A stretch of DNA of 64,000 nt from contig CAKULK010000005.1 of the NCBI GenBank assembly GCA_934667275.1, positions 76,755 to 140,754 of the forward strand. The letters run 5' to 3'. This stretch comes from an uncultured Bacteroidales bacterium (lineage in GTDB: Bacteria; Bacteroidota; Bacteroidia; Bacteroidales; Paludibacteraceae). The position numbers were made by a program, and so were the translations under genes. Within the stretch, counting starts at the first letter, position 1; the number at the start of each line of letters is the position of its first letter. Below the pieces are notes generated by a model, which was not told the origin of the DNA, searched no databases, and saw only the letters and a program-made list of their open reading frames with translations. Of the stretch, positions 1 through 7,739 are shown piece by piece.

Positions 1-1
1 G

Positions 2-1180
2 CAGATGGGCGAGATTTCGGTGCACGCCAAGAAACTGACCGTGCTGGCGAAGAGTCTGCGCCCGTTGCCGATCGTAAAATACAAAGACGGCGTGGCTTAC
101 GACGGGTTCAACGACCCCGAGCAGCGTTACCGCCAGCGTTATGTGGACTTGATAGTGAATGACGGCGTGAAGGATGTGTTCCTGAAGCGCGCTACTATCA
201 TCCGCACCATGCGCCGCGTGTTCGACGAGGCGGGTTATACTGAGGTGGAAACACCTATCCTGCAGCAGATTGCGGGCGGCGCATCGGCGCGTCCGTTTAT
301 CACGCACCACAATGCGCTGGATGTGGATATGTACCTGCGTATTGCCACCGAGTTGTACCTGAAGCGGCTGATTGTCGGCGGTTTCGAGGGTGTGTACGAG
401 ATCGGGCGCAACTTCCGCAACGAGGGTATGGACCGTAGCCACAACCCCGAGTTTACCTGTATGGAGTTGTACGTACAATACAAGGACTACAACTGGATGA
501 TGTCGTTTACGGAGCACCTCTTGGAGACCATTGCGATTGCCGTGAACGGTACGACAAAAGTGCAGATTGGCGACCACGAAGTGGATTTCAAGGCACCATA
601 TCGCCGCTTGCCGATTTTGGATGCTATCCATGAAAAAACGGGGCTTGACCTCTCCACGATGAGCGAAGACGAGATTCGCGAGGTGGCAAAGAAATACGGT
701 GTGGAGGACACCGAACACATGGGCAAAGGCAAACTGATTGACGAGATATTCGGCGAGACCTGCGAGGGTTCGTTTATCCAGCCTACCTTTATCACCGACT
801 ACCCTGTGGAGATGTCGCCGCTGACGAAGATGCACCGCTCGAAGCCCGGTCTGACGGAGCGTTTCGAGTTGATGGTGAACGGCAAGGAGTTGGCAAATGC
901 GTACAGCGAGTTGAATGACCCGATTGACCAATACAACCGCTTTGTGGAGCAGATGAAACTGGCGGACAAAGGCGACGACGAAGCGATGGTGATTGACCAC
1001 GACTTTATGCGTGCGCTCGAATACGGTATGCCGCCCACCTCGGGTATCGGTATCGGTATCGACCGCCTGGCTATTCTGATGACCGGTCAACCGACCATCC
1101 AAGAGGTACTTCTTTTCCCGACGATGAAACCGGAAGTGAGTGCCCAATCGCCCGCAAAAACGGTAGAGCAGGAGTCCTAA
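2..1180 (+). CDS. lysS: Lysyl-tRNA synthetase, class II (5' end outside window)
   Basis: Charges tRNA-Lys with lysine in the cytoplasm. The frame is open from base 2, so the true start and most of the N-terminal anticodon-binding OB domain lie outside the window; 392 codons remain of the roughly 500-580 usual for the family. The class II core is complete: the ETPILQ and ARPFITHHN segments, motif 2 (NFRNEGMDRSHNPEF) and the C-terminal motif 3 (GIGIGIDRL) followed by ILLFP-like residues. The short tail after motif 3 ends in TAA. pgi follows 34 bp downstream on the same strand, so the two may share a transcript. Identification is secure; only the start is unknown. Confidence 0.97.
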   Translation, partial: QMGEISVHAKKLTVLAKSLRPLPIVKYKDGVAYDGFNDPEQRYRQRYVDLIVNDGVKDVFLKRATIIRTMRRVFDEAGYTEVETPILQQIAGGASARPFITHHNALDVDMYLRIATELYLKRLIVGGFEGVYEIGRNFRNEGMDRSHNPEFTCMELYVQYKDYNWMMSFTEHLLETIAIAVNGTTKVQIGDHEVDFKAPYRRLPILDAIHEKTGLDLSTMSEDEIREVAKKYGVEDTEHMGKGKLIDEIFGETCEGSFIQPTFITDYPVEMSPLTKMHRSKPGLTERFELMVNGKELANAYSELNDPIDQYNRFVEQMKLADKGDDEAMVIDHDFMRALEYGMPPTSGIGIGIDRLAILMTGQPTIQEVLLFPTMKPEVSAQSPAKTVEQES

Positions 1181-1214
1181 TTAAGTTTGTATATTGATTT
1201 TTAAGGTATAAGAT

Positions 1215-2543
1215 ATGAAAGATATTCAATTTTCCTACGCCAAAGCCGTGAGTGCCGAGGCGGTAAATGCCTACAAGGAGCAAGTAGCCGCTTGCCAGGA
1301 GATGCTCGTTAAGGGTACCGGCAAAGGCAACGATTTCTTAGGTTGGATGAACCTCCCCGAGGACATCAAACCGCAGTTGGAGGATATTCAGGCTACAGCC
1401 GAACTGCTCCGCAAAGAGTGCGAGGTGATTGTCTGCATCGGTATTGGCGGTTCGTATCTCGGTGCGAAAGCCGTGATTGACGCGCTGTCGTCTTCGTTCG
1501 CATACCTCGAGGGCAACAAACCCGCTATTGTCTATGCCGGTCAGAATATCGGCGAGGACTATCTGTATGAGTTGCAGAACCTGCTGAAAGATAAGCGTTT
1601 CGGTATTATCTGTATCTCCAAATCGGGTACGACGACCGAGCCCGCTTTGGCTTTCCGCCTGCTCAAGACCCAACTCGAGAAGCAACAGGGCGTAGAGGCT
1701 GCGCAGAAACTGATTGTCTGCATTACGGACGCCAAGAAAGGCGCGCTCCGCACGCTGGCAACCCAAGAGGGTTACAAGACTTTCGTGATTGAGGACAATA
1801 TCGGCGGACGTTTCTCGGTGCTTTCGCCCGTAGGTCTACTGCCTATCGCTTGTGCCGGTTTCGACATCAAAGCGCTCATCGACGGTGCAGCCCGTATGGC
1901 TGAGGTGTGCGGTATCAACACGCCGTTTGAACAGAACCCCGCTGCGCAATATGCGGCTGCCCGCAACAGCATCTACTCGGAGCAGGGCAAGAAGATAGAG
2001 TTGCTCGTCAATTTCCACCCGAAATTGCACTATGTGAGCGAGTGGTGGAAACAACTCTACGGAGAGTCGGAGGGCAAAGACCACAAGGGTATCTTCCCTG
2101 CAAGCGTGGACTTCACGACCGACCTGCACTCGATGGGACAATATATCCAGGACGGTGAGCGCCACCTCTTCGAGACCGTTATTTCGGTAGAGCAACCCAA
2201 CCACAAAGTGGAGTTCCCGTTTGACGAGGCTAACCTCGATGGGCTGAATTTCCTTGCCGGCAAGCGCGTGGACGAGGTGAATAAGATGGCGGAACTCGGA
2301 ACAATGCTTGCGCACGTGGACGGCGGTGTGCCTAATATGAAGATTACGATGCCGTTGCTCAACGAGTACTACCTCGGCGAATTGATTTATTTCTTCGAGC
2401 GTGCGTGCGGTATCTCGGGTTATATCCTCGGTGTCAATCCGTTCAACCAACCTGGTGTGGAGGCATACAAGAAGAATATGTTTGCCCTCCTCGACAAACC
2501 CGGCTACGAGGCAGAGTCGAAAGCCATCAAGGCAAGATTGTAA
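1215..2543 (+). CDS. pgi: Glucose-6-phosphate isomerase
   Basis: Interconverts glucose-6-phosphate and fructose-6-phosphate in glycolysis and gluconeogenesis. The 442 residues match the short bacterial PGI length. Visible signatures are the SIS sugar-phosphate loop IGIGGSYLGAKAV (about residues 75-87), the first PGI signature NIGGRFSVLSPVG (about 195-207) and the C-terminal signature GVNPFNQPGVEAYKK (about 410-424). The ATG lies 34 bp after lysS with no clear promoter in the gap. A strong hairpin follows the stop codon. A closely spaced lysS-pgi arrangement suggests co-transcription, which is inference. Confidence 0.97.
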   Translation: MKDIQFSYAKAVSAEAVNAYKEQVAACQEMLVKGTGKGNDFLGWMNLPEDIKPQLEDIQATAELLRKECEVIVCIGIGGSYLGAKAVIDALSSSFAYLEGNKPAIVYAGQNIGEDYLYELQNLLKDKRFGIICISKSGTTTEPALAFRLLKTQLEKQQGVEAAQKLIVCITDAKKGALRTLATQEGYKTFVIEDNIGGRFSVLSPVGLLPIACAGFDIKALIDGAARMAEVCGINTPFEQNPAAQYAAARNSIYSEQGKKIELLVNFHPKLHYVSEWWKQLYGESEGKDHKGIFPASVDFTTDLHSMGQYIQDGERHLFETVISVEQPNHKVEFPFDEANLDGLNFLAGKRVDEVNKMAELGTMLAHVDGGVPNMKITMPLLNEYYLGELIYFFERACGISGYILGVNPFNQPGVEAYKKNMFALLDKPGYEAESKAIKARL

Positions 2544-2564
2544 TTATCTGCATACATACACACA

Positions 2565-2589
2565 AATAGCGGCACTCAATGCCGCTATT
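2565..2589. terminator. Hairpin between pgi and the toxin-antitoxin pair
   Basis: A 10-bp perfect stem (2565-2574 with 2580-2589, AATAGCGGCA and its complement) encloses a 5-nt loop 22 bp after the pgi stop. The downstream tract is only moderately T-rich. It sits between convergent genes (pgi + and the toxin gene -), so it could terminate both. Confidence 0.65.
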
Positions 2590-2614
2590 CTTGTATATAT
2601 AAGTCCTTGCAAAA

Positions 2615-2893
2615 TTATCCGAATAGGTCGGAATGAGTACCTGTCTCAAGAAATATCAATATCAATTCTTCATCGTGTTGTTCCCACACCAACAACCAAT
2701 CGGGTTCTATATGACATTCCCATTCTCCAGCACGTTTACCAACCAACTTGTGTGGATGATATGATTGGGGTAATGTGCCTTCACTTGCCAATATCTCAAT
2801 GGTTTGACGCAGTTTGGACATATCATACCCACGTTTTACCAGTAGTTTGTACCTTTTGCGAAAGGCATTGGTATATACAACAGAGTATGCCAT
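2615..2893 (-). CDS. Type II toxin, YafQ/RelE-ParE superfamily mRNA interferase
   Basis: Likely a ribosome-dependent mRNA endonuclease toxin. The 92 residues have the YafQ layout: N-terminal YTNAFRKRYKLLVKRGYDMSKL, a central PHKLVGKRAGEWECHIEPDWLLVW and the C-terminal LIFLETGTHSDLFG. In YafQ the C-terminal segment G-x-H-S-x-L-F carries a catalytic His, and the equivalent TGTHSDLF is present. The start codon follows the antitoxin stop by one base (TGATATG), so the two are translationally coupled. The pair is convergent with pgi. Family assignment is firm; the target specificity is not known. Confidence 0.9.
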   Translation of the reverse strand: MAYSVVYTNAFRKRYKLLVKRGYDMSKLRQTIEILASEGTLPQSYHPHKLVGKRAGEWECHIEPDWLLVWEQHDEELILIFLETGTHSDLFG

Positions 2894-2894
2894 A

Positions 2895-3149
2895 TCAATT
2901 CTCCAAACTCTTAAACATTTCGTCCACCGAAGTGAAAACAGGGCTTATTCTTCCATGTTCTAAATCCTCTATGGCCAACTCTAACCCTGTCTTTTTCTTC
3001 TTTAGGGCAGAAGGCTTGACTTTACCATAAGTCGCACTCACAGCAGCCTGTGGTGCTTTCACAATAGTAACCCCCTCAATGCTACTAAGCACCCTTTTTA
3101 GACTCGGCAATATATTCTTATTCTCCACGTTCAATAGAATCTGTTCCAT
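2895..3149 (-). CDS. Antitoxin of the YafQ-type pair
   Basis: An 84-residue protein directly upstream of the toxin and coupled to it. I recognise no classical DinJ/RelB ribbon-helix-helix sequence; the N-terminus MEQILLNVENKNILPSLKRVLSSIEGV resembles short Bacteroidota antitoxins. The C-terminal part (LAIEDLEHGRISPVFTSVDEMFKSLE) is an acidic helix of the kind that wraps a toxin. The start is ATG at 3149, chosen because an AGGAG lies upstream and the frame extension to 3155 begins with TTG. A promoter lies about 20 bp upstream. Autoregulation by the pair is usual for such systems and is inference here. Confidence 0.8.
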   Translation of the reverse strand: MEQILLNVENKNILPSLKRVLSSIEGVTIVKAPQAAVSATYGKVKPSALKKKKTGLELAIEDLEHGRISPVFTSVDEMFKSLEN

Positions 3150-3171
3150 ATTCAATTCTCCTTTCTTGCGG

Positions 3172-3202
3172 CAAAGTTACTTATTTTCTGTGACATACAC
3201 AA
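3172..3202 (-). promoter_or_regulatory. Promoter of the toxin-antitoxin operon
   Basis: On the minus strand TTG (3202-3200), a 20-bp spacer and TAACTTTG (3179-3172) match the Bacteroidota promoter consensus. The expected start of transcription is about 20 bp before the antitoxin ATG. Confidence 0.75.
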
Positions 3203-3209
3203 ATATTAC

Positions 3210-4304
3210 TTATATTTCGTCATCATAAAGGTGCTCAGTTCTTGCAACATAGTAACTAACGCCAACATAGTACATAATGTCTCCGCCTTTACTAAGTGAT
3301 TTTTGGAATGAAATAAAAATGGGAGGATAATCATATCCGTCAATATATGCGCCGCATAAGCAGTATTTTTCTTCGTCTTTATCTGTAGTCATTTTGAGAT
3401 TAGAATACTTTCTCTCATATTGACTTTTGATATTCTCGAAAGCCATTAGTGCTTCTTCTTTTCGCCATGAGAAAAATGGCTTTTGTAAATCAACGGAAAC
3501 TAATTTTCCTTTTGCAAAATAGAATGTAGCATAGTCATATGTAATGCCACCAATTGTTGTTTTGTAATAACGTAATGTATGTGAATCAGAATCTAAAAGT
3601 CTATCACTTTTGAGTTCTATGGTTCTACGCACAGTTTCTCTATCATCGCCAAACTTAACGCCGGCAACCCCATATACCTTGTTCTTTTCGCAATAGTTTG
3701 GCAAATTATTAAACTCCTCCTCTAATTGTCTCATCCCTAAAATAATGAGTTTATAATAGGCATCCCCATTTGCATATAAACAGCCAAATGTACTATCTGA
3801 CAAGAACGTCACGACCATAGTATGCTCATCATGTCGAGACCATATTTTATTACCATAAAATGCAGGAATATCTATCATTTGCTTAAATAATAATGTGCTA
3901 TCTGCTACCTCTAAATGTCCATATCTCTTATCAAGATTTGCCTGCACTCTTTCTGCATACTTAAAGCAATTTTCGTTGCAATTTTCTCGCATAGTTATAG
4001 CAAAAAGAGTATCATTCCAAAAACTAACATTAATAGAATGAAACTCCTGCTCCTCATAGTTATAGTTTCCTTCATATTCACAGATGGAAAATTGTATTCC
4101 AAAAGAACTATTTTCACCAACAATAGTACTATCTAACCTGTAAAGTAAGTTAAGTCCCTGCGAAATCATTGCCGCTTGTACTTCTTCACTTGTAGATTTG
4201 CCAAGGGTACATCCGAAAAATGTGTTTTGAACACTCGTTTCTGCCAACATGGATAATGCAGAAACCATTGCCATAGCAAAAAGATAAAATCGTTTCATAT
4301 TCAT
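3210..4304 (-). CDS. Secreted protein of unknown function with two internal repeats
   Basis: I do not recognise a named family. The 364-residue product starts with a signal peptide (MNMKRFYLFAMAMVSALSMLAE). Two similar halves follow. Each opens with a glycine-phenylalanine segment and a short helix (FFGCTLGKSTSEEVQAAM near residue 29; VAGVKFGDDRETVRRTI near residue 213). Each then has a beta-rich stretch (INVSFWNDTLFAITM; ATFYFAKGKLVSVDL) and a helix ending in a YGHL- or YSNL-like motif. This G-x-x-x-G-x-(S/D)-x-x-E-V pattern recalls BamE/SmpA-like folds, but that is only a resemblance. The sequence is clearly more AT-rich than pgi or ftsH. Likely periplasmic or outer-membrane associated. Confidence 0.75.
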   Translation of the reverse strand: MNMKRFYLFAMAMVSALSMLAETSVQNTFFGCTLGKSTSEEVQAAMISQGLNLLYRLDSTIVGENSSFGIQFSICEYEGNYNYEEQEFHSINVSFWNDTLFAITMRENCNENCFKYAERVQANLDKRYGHLEVADSTLLFKQMIDIPAFYGNKIWSRHDEHTMVVTFLSDSTFGCLYANGDAYYKLIILGMRQLEEEFNNLPNYCEKNKVYGVAGVKFGDDRETVRRTIELKSDRLLDSDSHTLRYYKTTIGGITYDYATFYFAKGKLVSVDLQKPFFSWRKEEALMAFENIKSQYERKYSNLKMTTDKDEEKYCLCGAYIDGYDYPPIFISFQKSLSKGGDIMYYVGVSYYVARTEHLYDDEI

Positions 4305-4426
4305 TAGATTTTTATACTCTATGTTATTGCGAAAACTATTATACGGTACGGACAGCCCTACAGAACGGCAACAAGAAGAGTGAGATTTGAAACGCGCTTT
4401 GTGTTAGGAAAGCCCCAACAAAACAC

Positions 4427-4450
4427 AAAAAAGCAGATGTTCTCTCATCT
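4427..4450 (-). terminator. Terminator of the candidate small RNA
   Basis: On the minus strand AGATG pairs with CATCT across a 6-nt loop, then GC and a run of six T residues (4432-4427). It lies directly after the rod structure and 120 bp before the next minus-strand gene. Confidence 0.55.
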
Positions 4451-4659
4451 CTTGTCGCGTGGCTGTAGGAATTGCCAAAAATAAGAAAGACAAGTGCAAC
4501 ATCTGCGAATGCAGACGCTCACAACTTATCCGATCTTATTTTGCCTTTTAGAACTTCCTACATTCCGCGACAAATACCGAATAAATAGCAAACGCTATTA
4601 ATTAAGGAGTGATATGTACTGCAAACCTATGGCACACTCCTCGCTATAAAGTTTGTTTT
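4427..4659 (-). ncRNA. Candidate structured small RNA with own promoter and terminator
   Basis: There is no ORF here, but a complete minus-strand unit of about 230 nt. A consensus promoter lies at 4695-4665. Downstream come a hairpin (GGAGTG/CACTCC, 4640-4635 with 4611-4606), a second hairpin (AATAGC/GCTATT around 4599-4584) and a long rod. The rod has an outer 8-bp helix (4573-4566 with 4459-4452), a second 8-bp helix (4562-4555 with 4471-4464), a 9-bp AT helix (4542-4534 with 4485-4477) and an apical stem at 4516-4501. The apical stem closes with a G-U pair only on the minus strand. A stem at 4450-4434 followed by T6 would terminate it. Length and rod shape would suit a 6S-like RNA or the Bacteroidales-1 family, but I cannot assign it. 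Confidence 0.6.
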
Positions 4660-4664
4660 GGTTG

Positions 4665-4695
4665 CAAAGATAGTGAAAATCTATGAAGTCTCCAA
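4665..4695 (-). promoter_or_regulatory. Promoter of the candidate small RNA
   Basis: Minus-strand TTG (4695-4693), 20-bp spacer, TATCTTTG (4672-4665). This is an exact match to the consensus used elsewhere in the window, with no gene immediately downstream. Confidence 0.7.
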
Positions 4696-4755
4696 ATTTA
4701 TTTTTATCATAATTATGGAAAAGTATAGTTTGCCTCGGGGTTCCCTGCTGTCCCC

Positions 4756-4854
4756 ATCGGTACTTCATCGGAACATCATCGGTACTTCATCGGTACTTCG
4801 TAAGGAGGATATCGCGACCTTATCGCACCTCTATTACGTTTTTATCGCGCCCCA
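4756..4854. repeat. 11-bp-phased repeat array, nine units
   Basis: Units start at 4756, 4767, 4778, 4789, 4800, 4811, 4822, 4833 and 4844, strictly 11 bp apart. The first, third and fourth read ATCGGTACTTC and the second ATCGGAACATC. The fifth is degenerate. The sixth to ninth begin ATCGC or ATTAC (ATCGCGACCTT, ATCGCACCTCT, ATTACGTTTTT, ATCGCGCCCCA). The array lies between the divergent small-RNA and rsfS promoters. Confidence 0.8.
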
Positions 4855-4956
4855 ACTGCATATTCCAAGTTTCTATAGTTCTTATAATCCTCATGTTTTC
4901 TGCACCTTCTGGCTTTCTGCATCCCTACTTGTTTTTGTGCAAAAAAATCCCGACAC

Positions 4957-4987
4957 TTGCACACACCGTTTTTTTTTATTAACTTTG
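4957..4987 (+). promoter_or_regulatory. Promoter of rsfS-ftsH
   Basis: TTG at 4957-4959, 20-bp spacer, TAACTTTG at 4980-4987. The rsfS ATG lies about 75 bp downstream, leaving a leader of roughly 65 nt. Confidence 0.75.
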
Positions 4988-5061
4988 CCGCGAGTTTGCC
5001 ATATTGGCAGATTACGAATACAACTGATATACGACCAAGAAAAAACGGCTGACAACAGCCG

Positions 5062-5436
5062 ATGACCAATAAGATGAAAGAAGTTTCGACCAAAAAACTG
5101 TTAGATACCATTGTAGAGGGTATCCAAAACCGTAAGGGACACCACATCGTGATTGTGGATTTGCGCCGCCTGAAAGACGCGCCTGTGGATTATTTCGTGA
5201 TTGCGGAGGGCAACTCGAACACCCAAGTGGTGGCGATTGCCGACGAGGTGGACGACCATGTGCGCACCACCACCCATGTGCACCCGCTGGCAACCGACGG
5301 GCGTGACAACGCCGAGTGGATTGCCATGGACTATGGCACGATATTTGTCCATATCATGCAGCGCGAGCCCCGTGCCTACTATGACATCGAGCACCTGTGG
5401 GCGGACGGCAAAGTGACAGAAATACCCGAAGAGTAA
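5062..5436 (+). CDS. rsfS: Ribosomal silencing factor RsfS
   Basis: Binds ribosomal protein uL14 and blocks joining of the 50S and 30S subunits when nutrients are low. The 124 residues cover the whole Oligomerisation/RsfS domain: KKLLDTIVEGIQNRKGHHIVIVDLR, then APVDYFVIAEGNSNTQVVAIAD and the C-terminal WIAMDYGTIFVHIM followed by YYDIEHLWAD, all family hallmarks. Two in-frame ATGs (5062 and 5074) are possible starts; the second is closer to the family N-terminus. ftsH follows after 32 bp, the usual Bacteroidota order, so both probably belong to one operon driven from 4957. Confidence 0.93.
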   Translation: MTNKMKEVSTKKLLDTIVEGIQNRKGHHIVIVDLRRLKDAPVDYFVIAEGNSNTQVVAIADEVDDHVRTTTHVHPLATDGRDNAEWIAMDYGTIFVHIMQREPRAYYDIEHLWADGKVTEIPEE

Positions 5437-5468
5437 TTCCTGACATTAACTATAGAAAACAAAAAGAG

Positions 5469-7586
5469 ATGGCTAATCAACCCAACAACCCCCAGCAGCC
5501 GCAGAAGCCCAAACGGTCACGCCTGTCGTGGCTCTACTATGTGGTGATGCTGACGCTGCTTGTGCTGCTGTTCTACCCGTTTGGCGGGCGCGGCGTGCAG
5601 AAAGACCTGAGTTACACCAAGTTCAGGGCATACATCGAGAACGATGCGGTGGCATCGCTCGTGGTGAGTGACGACAATACCGCCAAGGCGAAGATACGTC
5701 CGGAGAGTTACGCCCTCGTGTTCGGCAACCGCGAGGAGGGCGAGGACGTGCGCGGGGAACTGACAGCCCTTATCCCGTCGGTGGAGGAGTTCAGCAAATT
5801 CATGGACCAGGTGAACGACAACCGTCAGGCGCAAGGTAAGGCGGCGATAGATGTAAGTTACACGAAATCACACGATTACTGGTACCTGATACTAGTGAAC
5901 GTGTTGCCGCTGCTGCTGATAGTGATGTTCTTCGTGTGGATGAGTCGCGGTATCGGAGGCGGTGCCGGCGGTGCTGCCAACATCTTCGGTGTGGGCAAAG
6001 CCAAGGCGCAGGTGATTGACAAAGACAAGAAAGACAAAGTGACATTCAAGGACGTTGCCGGTCTCGCGGGCGCGAAACAAGAGGTGGAGGAGGTAGTCTC
6101 CTTCCTCAAAGATCCGAAGAAATACACCGACCTCGGCGGCAAGATACCCAAGGGCGTGCTGCTGGTAGGCCCTCCCGGGACGGGTAAGACGCTGCTTGCC
6201 AAGGCGGTAGCGGGCGAGGCGAATGTGCCGTTCTTCTCGATGTCGGGCAGCGACTTCGTGGAGATGTTCGTGGGCGTAGGTGCCAGCCGTGTGCGCGATT
6301 TGTTCCGCCAAGCCAAAGAGAAAGCACCTGCCATCATCTTTATCGACGAGATAGACGCCGTGGGGCGTGCCCGCGGGCGCAACTCGTTTGCGAGCGGAGG
6401 CAACGACGAGCGGGAATCGACGCTGAACCAGTTGCTTACGGAGATGGATGGTTTCGGCACGAACTCGGGTGTCATCATACTGGCAGCCACCAACCGTGCC
6501 GATGTGCTGGACCCCGCACTGCTGCGTGCAGGGCGTTTCGACAGGCAGATACACGTGGAACTGCCTGATTTGCAGGAGCGTAAGGAGATATTCAATGTAC
6601 ACCTGAAACCGCTGAAGTTGGACGACACGGTGGATGTGAACTTCCTTGCCAAGCAGACTCCTGGCTTCTCGGGTGCGGACATAGCCAACGTGTGCAACGA
6701 GGCGGCACTGATTGCCGCGCGCAACAGCCACAAGAAAGTGGGCAAACAGGACTTTATGGACGCCGTGGACCGTATCATCGGCGGTCTTGAGCGCAAGAAC
6801 AAGATAATGACCGACGAGGAGAAACGCTCGGTGGCATATCACGAGGCGGGGCACGCCACTATCTCGTGGCTGCTGCGATACGGAAACCCGCTGGTGAAGG
6901 TGACCATCGTGCCGCGCGGTGTGGCACTCGGGGCGGCATGGTACCTGCCCGAGGAGCGTCAACTGACCAATCGCGAGCATATCCTCGACGACCTTTGTTC
7001 GCTGCTGGGCGGACGTGCTGCCGAAGAGGTGTTCCTGCACCAGACTTCGACGGGGGCACTCAACGACCTCGAGCGCGCCACCAAGCAGGCGTATGCGATG
7101 GTGGCATACTACGGCATGTCCGACAAACTGAAGAATGTCAGTTTCTATGACTCCACGGGGCGTTACGACTACGGCTTCACCAAGCCCTATTCGGAGAAGA
7201 CCGCGGAACTGATTGACGAGGAGACATCGGCTATCATCGCCACACAGATGGAGCGTGCCAAGCAGATACTGCAAGAGCATGCCGAGGGACACAACCGCAT
7301 CGCCCAACTGCTGATAGAGCACGAGGTCATCACCTCGGAGGATGTGGCGGCTATCCTCGGTCCGCGCCCGTGGAAGAGCCGCGAGGACGAGATAATCGAA
7401 GCCAACGAGGCTATGCAGGAGGCGGAAAAGAAAGCCCAAGAGGGAAGTGCCAAACAAGAGCAACCTGCGGAGGAAACAACTGCGACTGAGAATTTAATTC
7501 CCTCGAATTCGATGGAATTGACAGAAGATGATGCCCATGGGAGTACATCTGATAATCAGGAAGATACAGAGAAAATGACAAAATAA
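5469..7586 (+). CDS. ftsH: ATP-dependent zinc metalloprotease FtsH
   Basis: Membrane-anchored AAA+ protease that extracts and degrades misfolded membrane and short-lived cytoplasmic proteins. The start ATG at 5469 (MANQPNNPQ) is preferred over the longer frame from 5397, which runs back over rsfS. Of 705 residues, two membrane segments lie near 19-38 and 138-158. The AAA module has GPPGTGKT, FIDEID and an arginine-finger region ending RAGRFDR. The zinc motif HEAGH is at 458-462. The C-terminal 80 residues are Glu/Ala/Lys-rich and poorly conserved. Length is at the upper end for the family because of that tail. Confidence 0.97.
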   Translation: MANQPNNPQQPQKPKRSRLSWLYYVVMLTLLVLLFYPFGGRGVQKDLSYTKFRAYIENDAVASLVVSDDNTAKAKIRPESYALVFGNREEGEDVRGELTALIPSVEEFSKFMDQVNDNRQAQGKAAIDVSYTKSHDYWYLILVNVLPLLLIVMFFVWMSRGIGGGAGGAANIFGVGKAKAQVIDKDKKDKVTFKDVAGLAGAKQEVEEVVSFLKDPKKYTDLGGKIPKGVLLVGPPGTGKTLLAKAVAGEANVPFFSMSGSDFVEMFVGVGASRVRDLFRQAKEKAPAIIFIDEIDAVGRARGRNSFASGGNDERESTLNQLLTEMDGFGTNSGVIILAATNRADVLDPALLRAGRFDRQIHVELPDLQERKEIFNVHLKPLKLDDTVDVNFLAKQTPGFSGADIANVCNEAALIAARNSHKKVGKQDFMDAVDRIIGGLERKNKIMTDEEKRSVAYHEAGHATISWLLRYGNPLVKVTIVPRGVALGAAWYLPEERQLTNREHILDDLCSLLGGRAAEEVFLHQTSTGALNDLERATKQAYAMVAYYGMSDKLKNVSFYDSTGRYDYGFTKPYSEKTAELIDEETSAIIATQMERAKQILQEHAEGHNRIAQLLIEHEVITSEDVAAILGPRPWKSREDEIIEANEAMQEAEKKAQEGSAKQEQPAEETTATENLIPSNSMELTEDDAHGSTSDNQEDTEKMTK

Positions 7587-7659
7587 TGCATTTTTCTGCC
7601 CGGAAAGTGTAGTTTTTTGCCCTTTTTTGCGTCTAATATATAGAGACCTGTGTTTTGGG

Positions 7660-7687
7660 GGAGTAAAGAATAAGGAGTAAGGAATAA
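7660..7687. repeat. 7-bp-phased repeat upstream of the M16 protease gene
   Basis: Four units at exact 7-bp steps from 7660: GGAGTAA, AGAATAA, GGAGTAA, GGAATAA, with a fifth partial GGACGCA. They lie in the spacer between ftsH and the M16 gene, about 50 bp before its start codon. Confidence 0.6.
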
Positions 7688-7739
7688 GGACGCAGATAAT
7701 AATAGGAACAAGGGATAGCAATTAACAAATAAATCTTTT

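Noticed and set aside
2401..3030. 209-codon plus-strand frame over pgi and the toxin-antitoxin genes
   Set aside because: Overlaps three well-supported genes and a terminator; its sequence is non-protein-like.
7587..7739. Promoter of the M16 protease gene
   Set aside because: No TAnnTTTG with a TTG at the right distance was found, so none is annotated.
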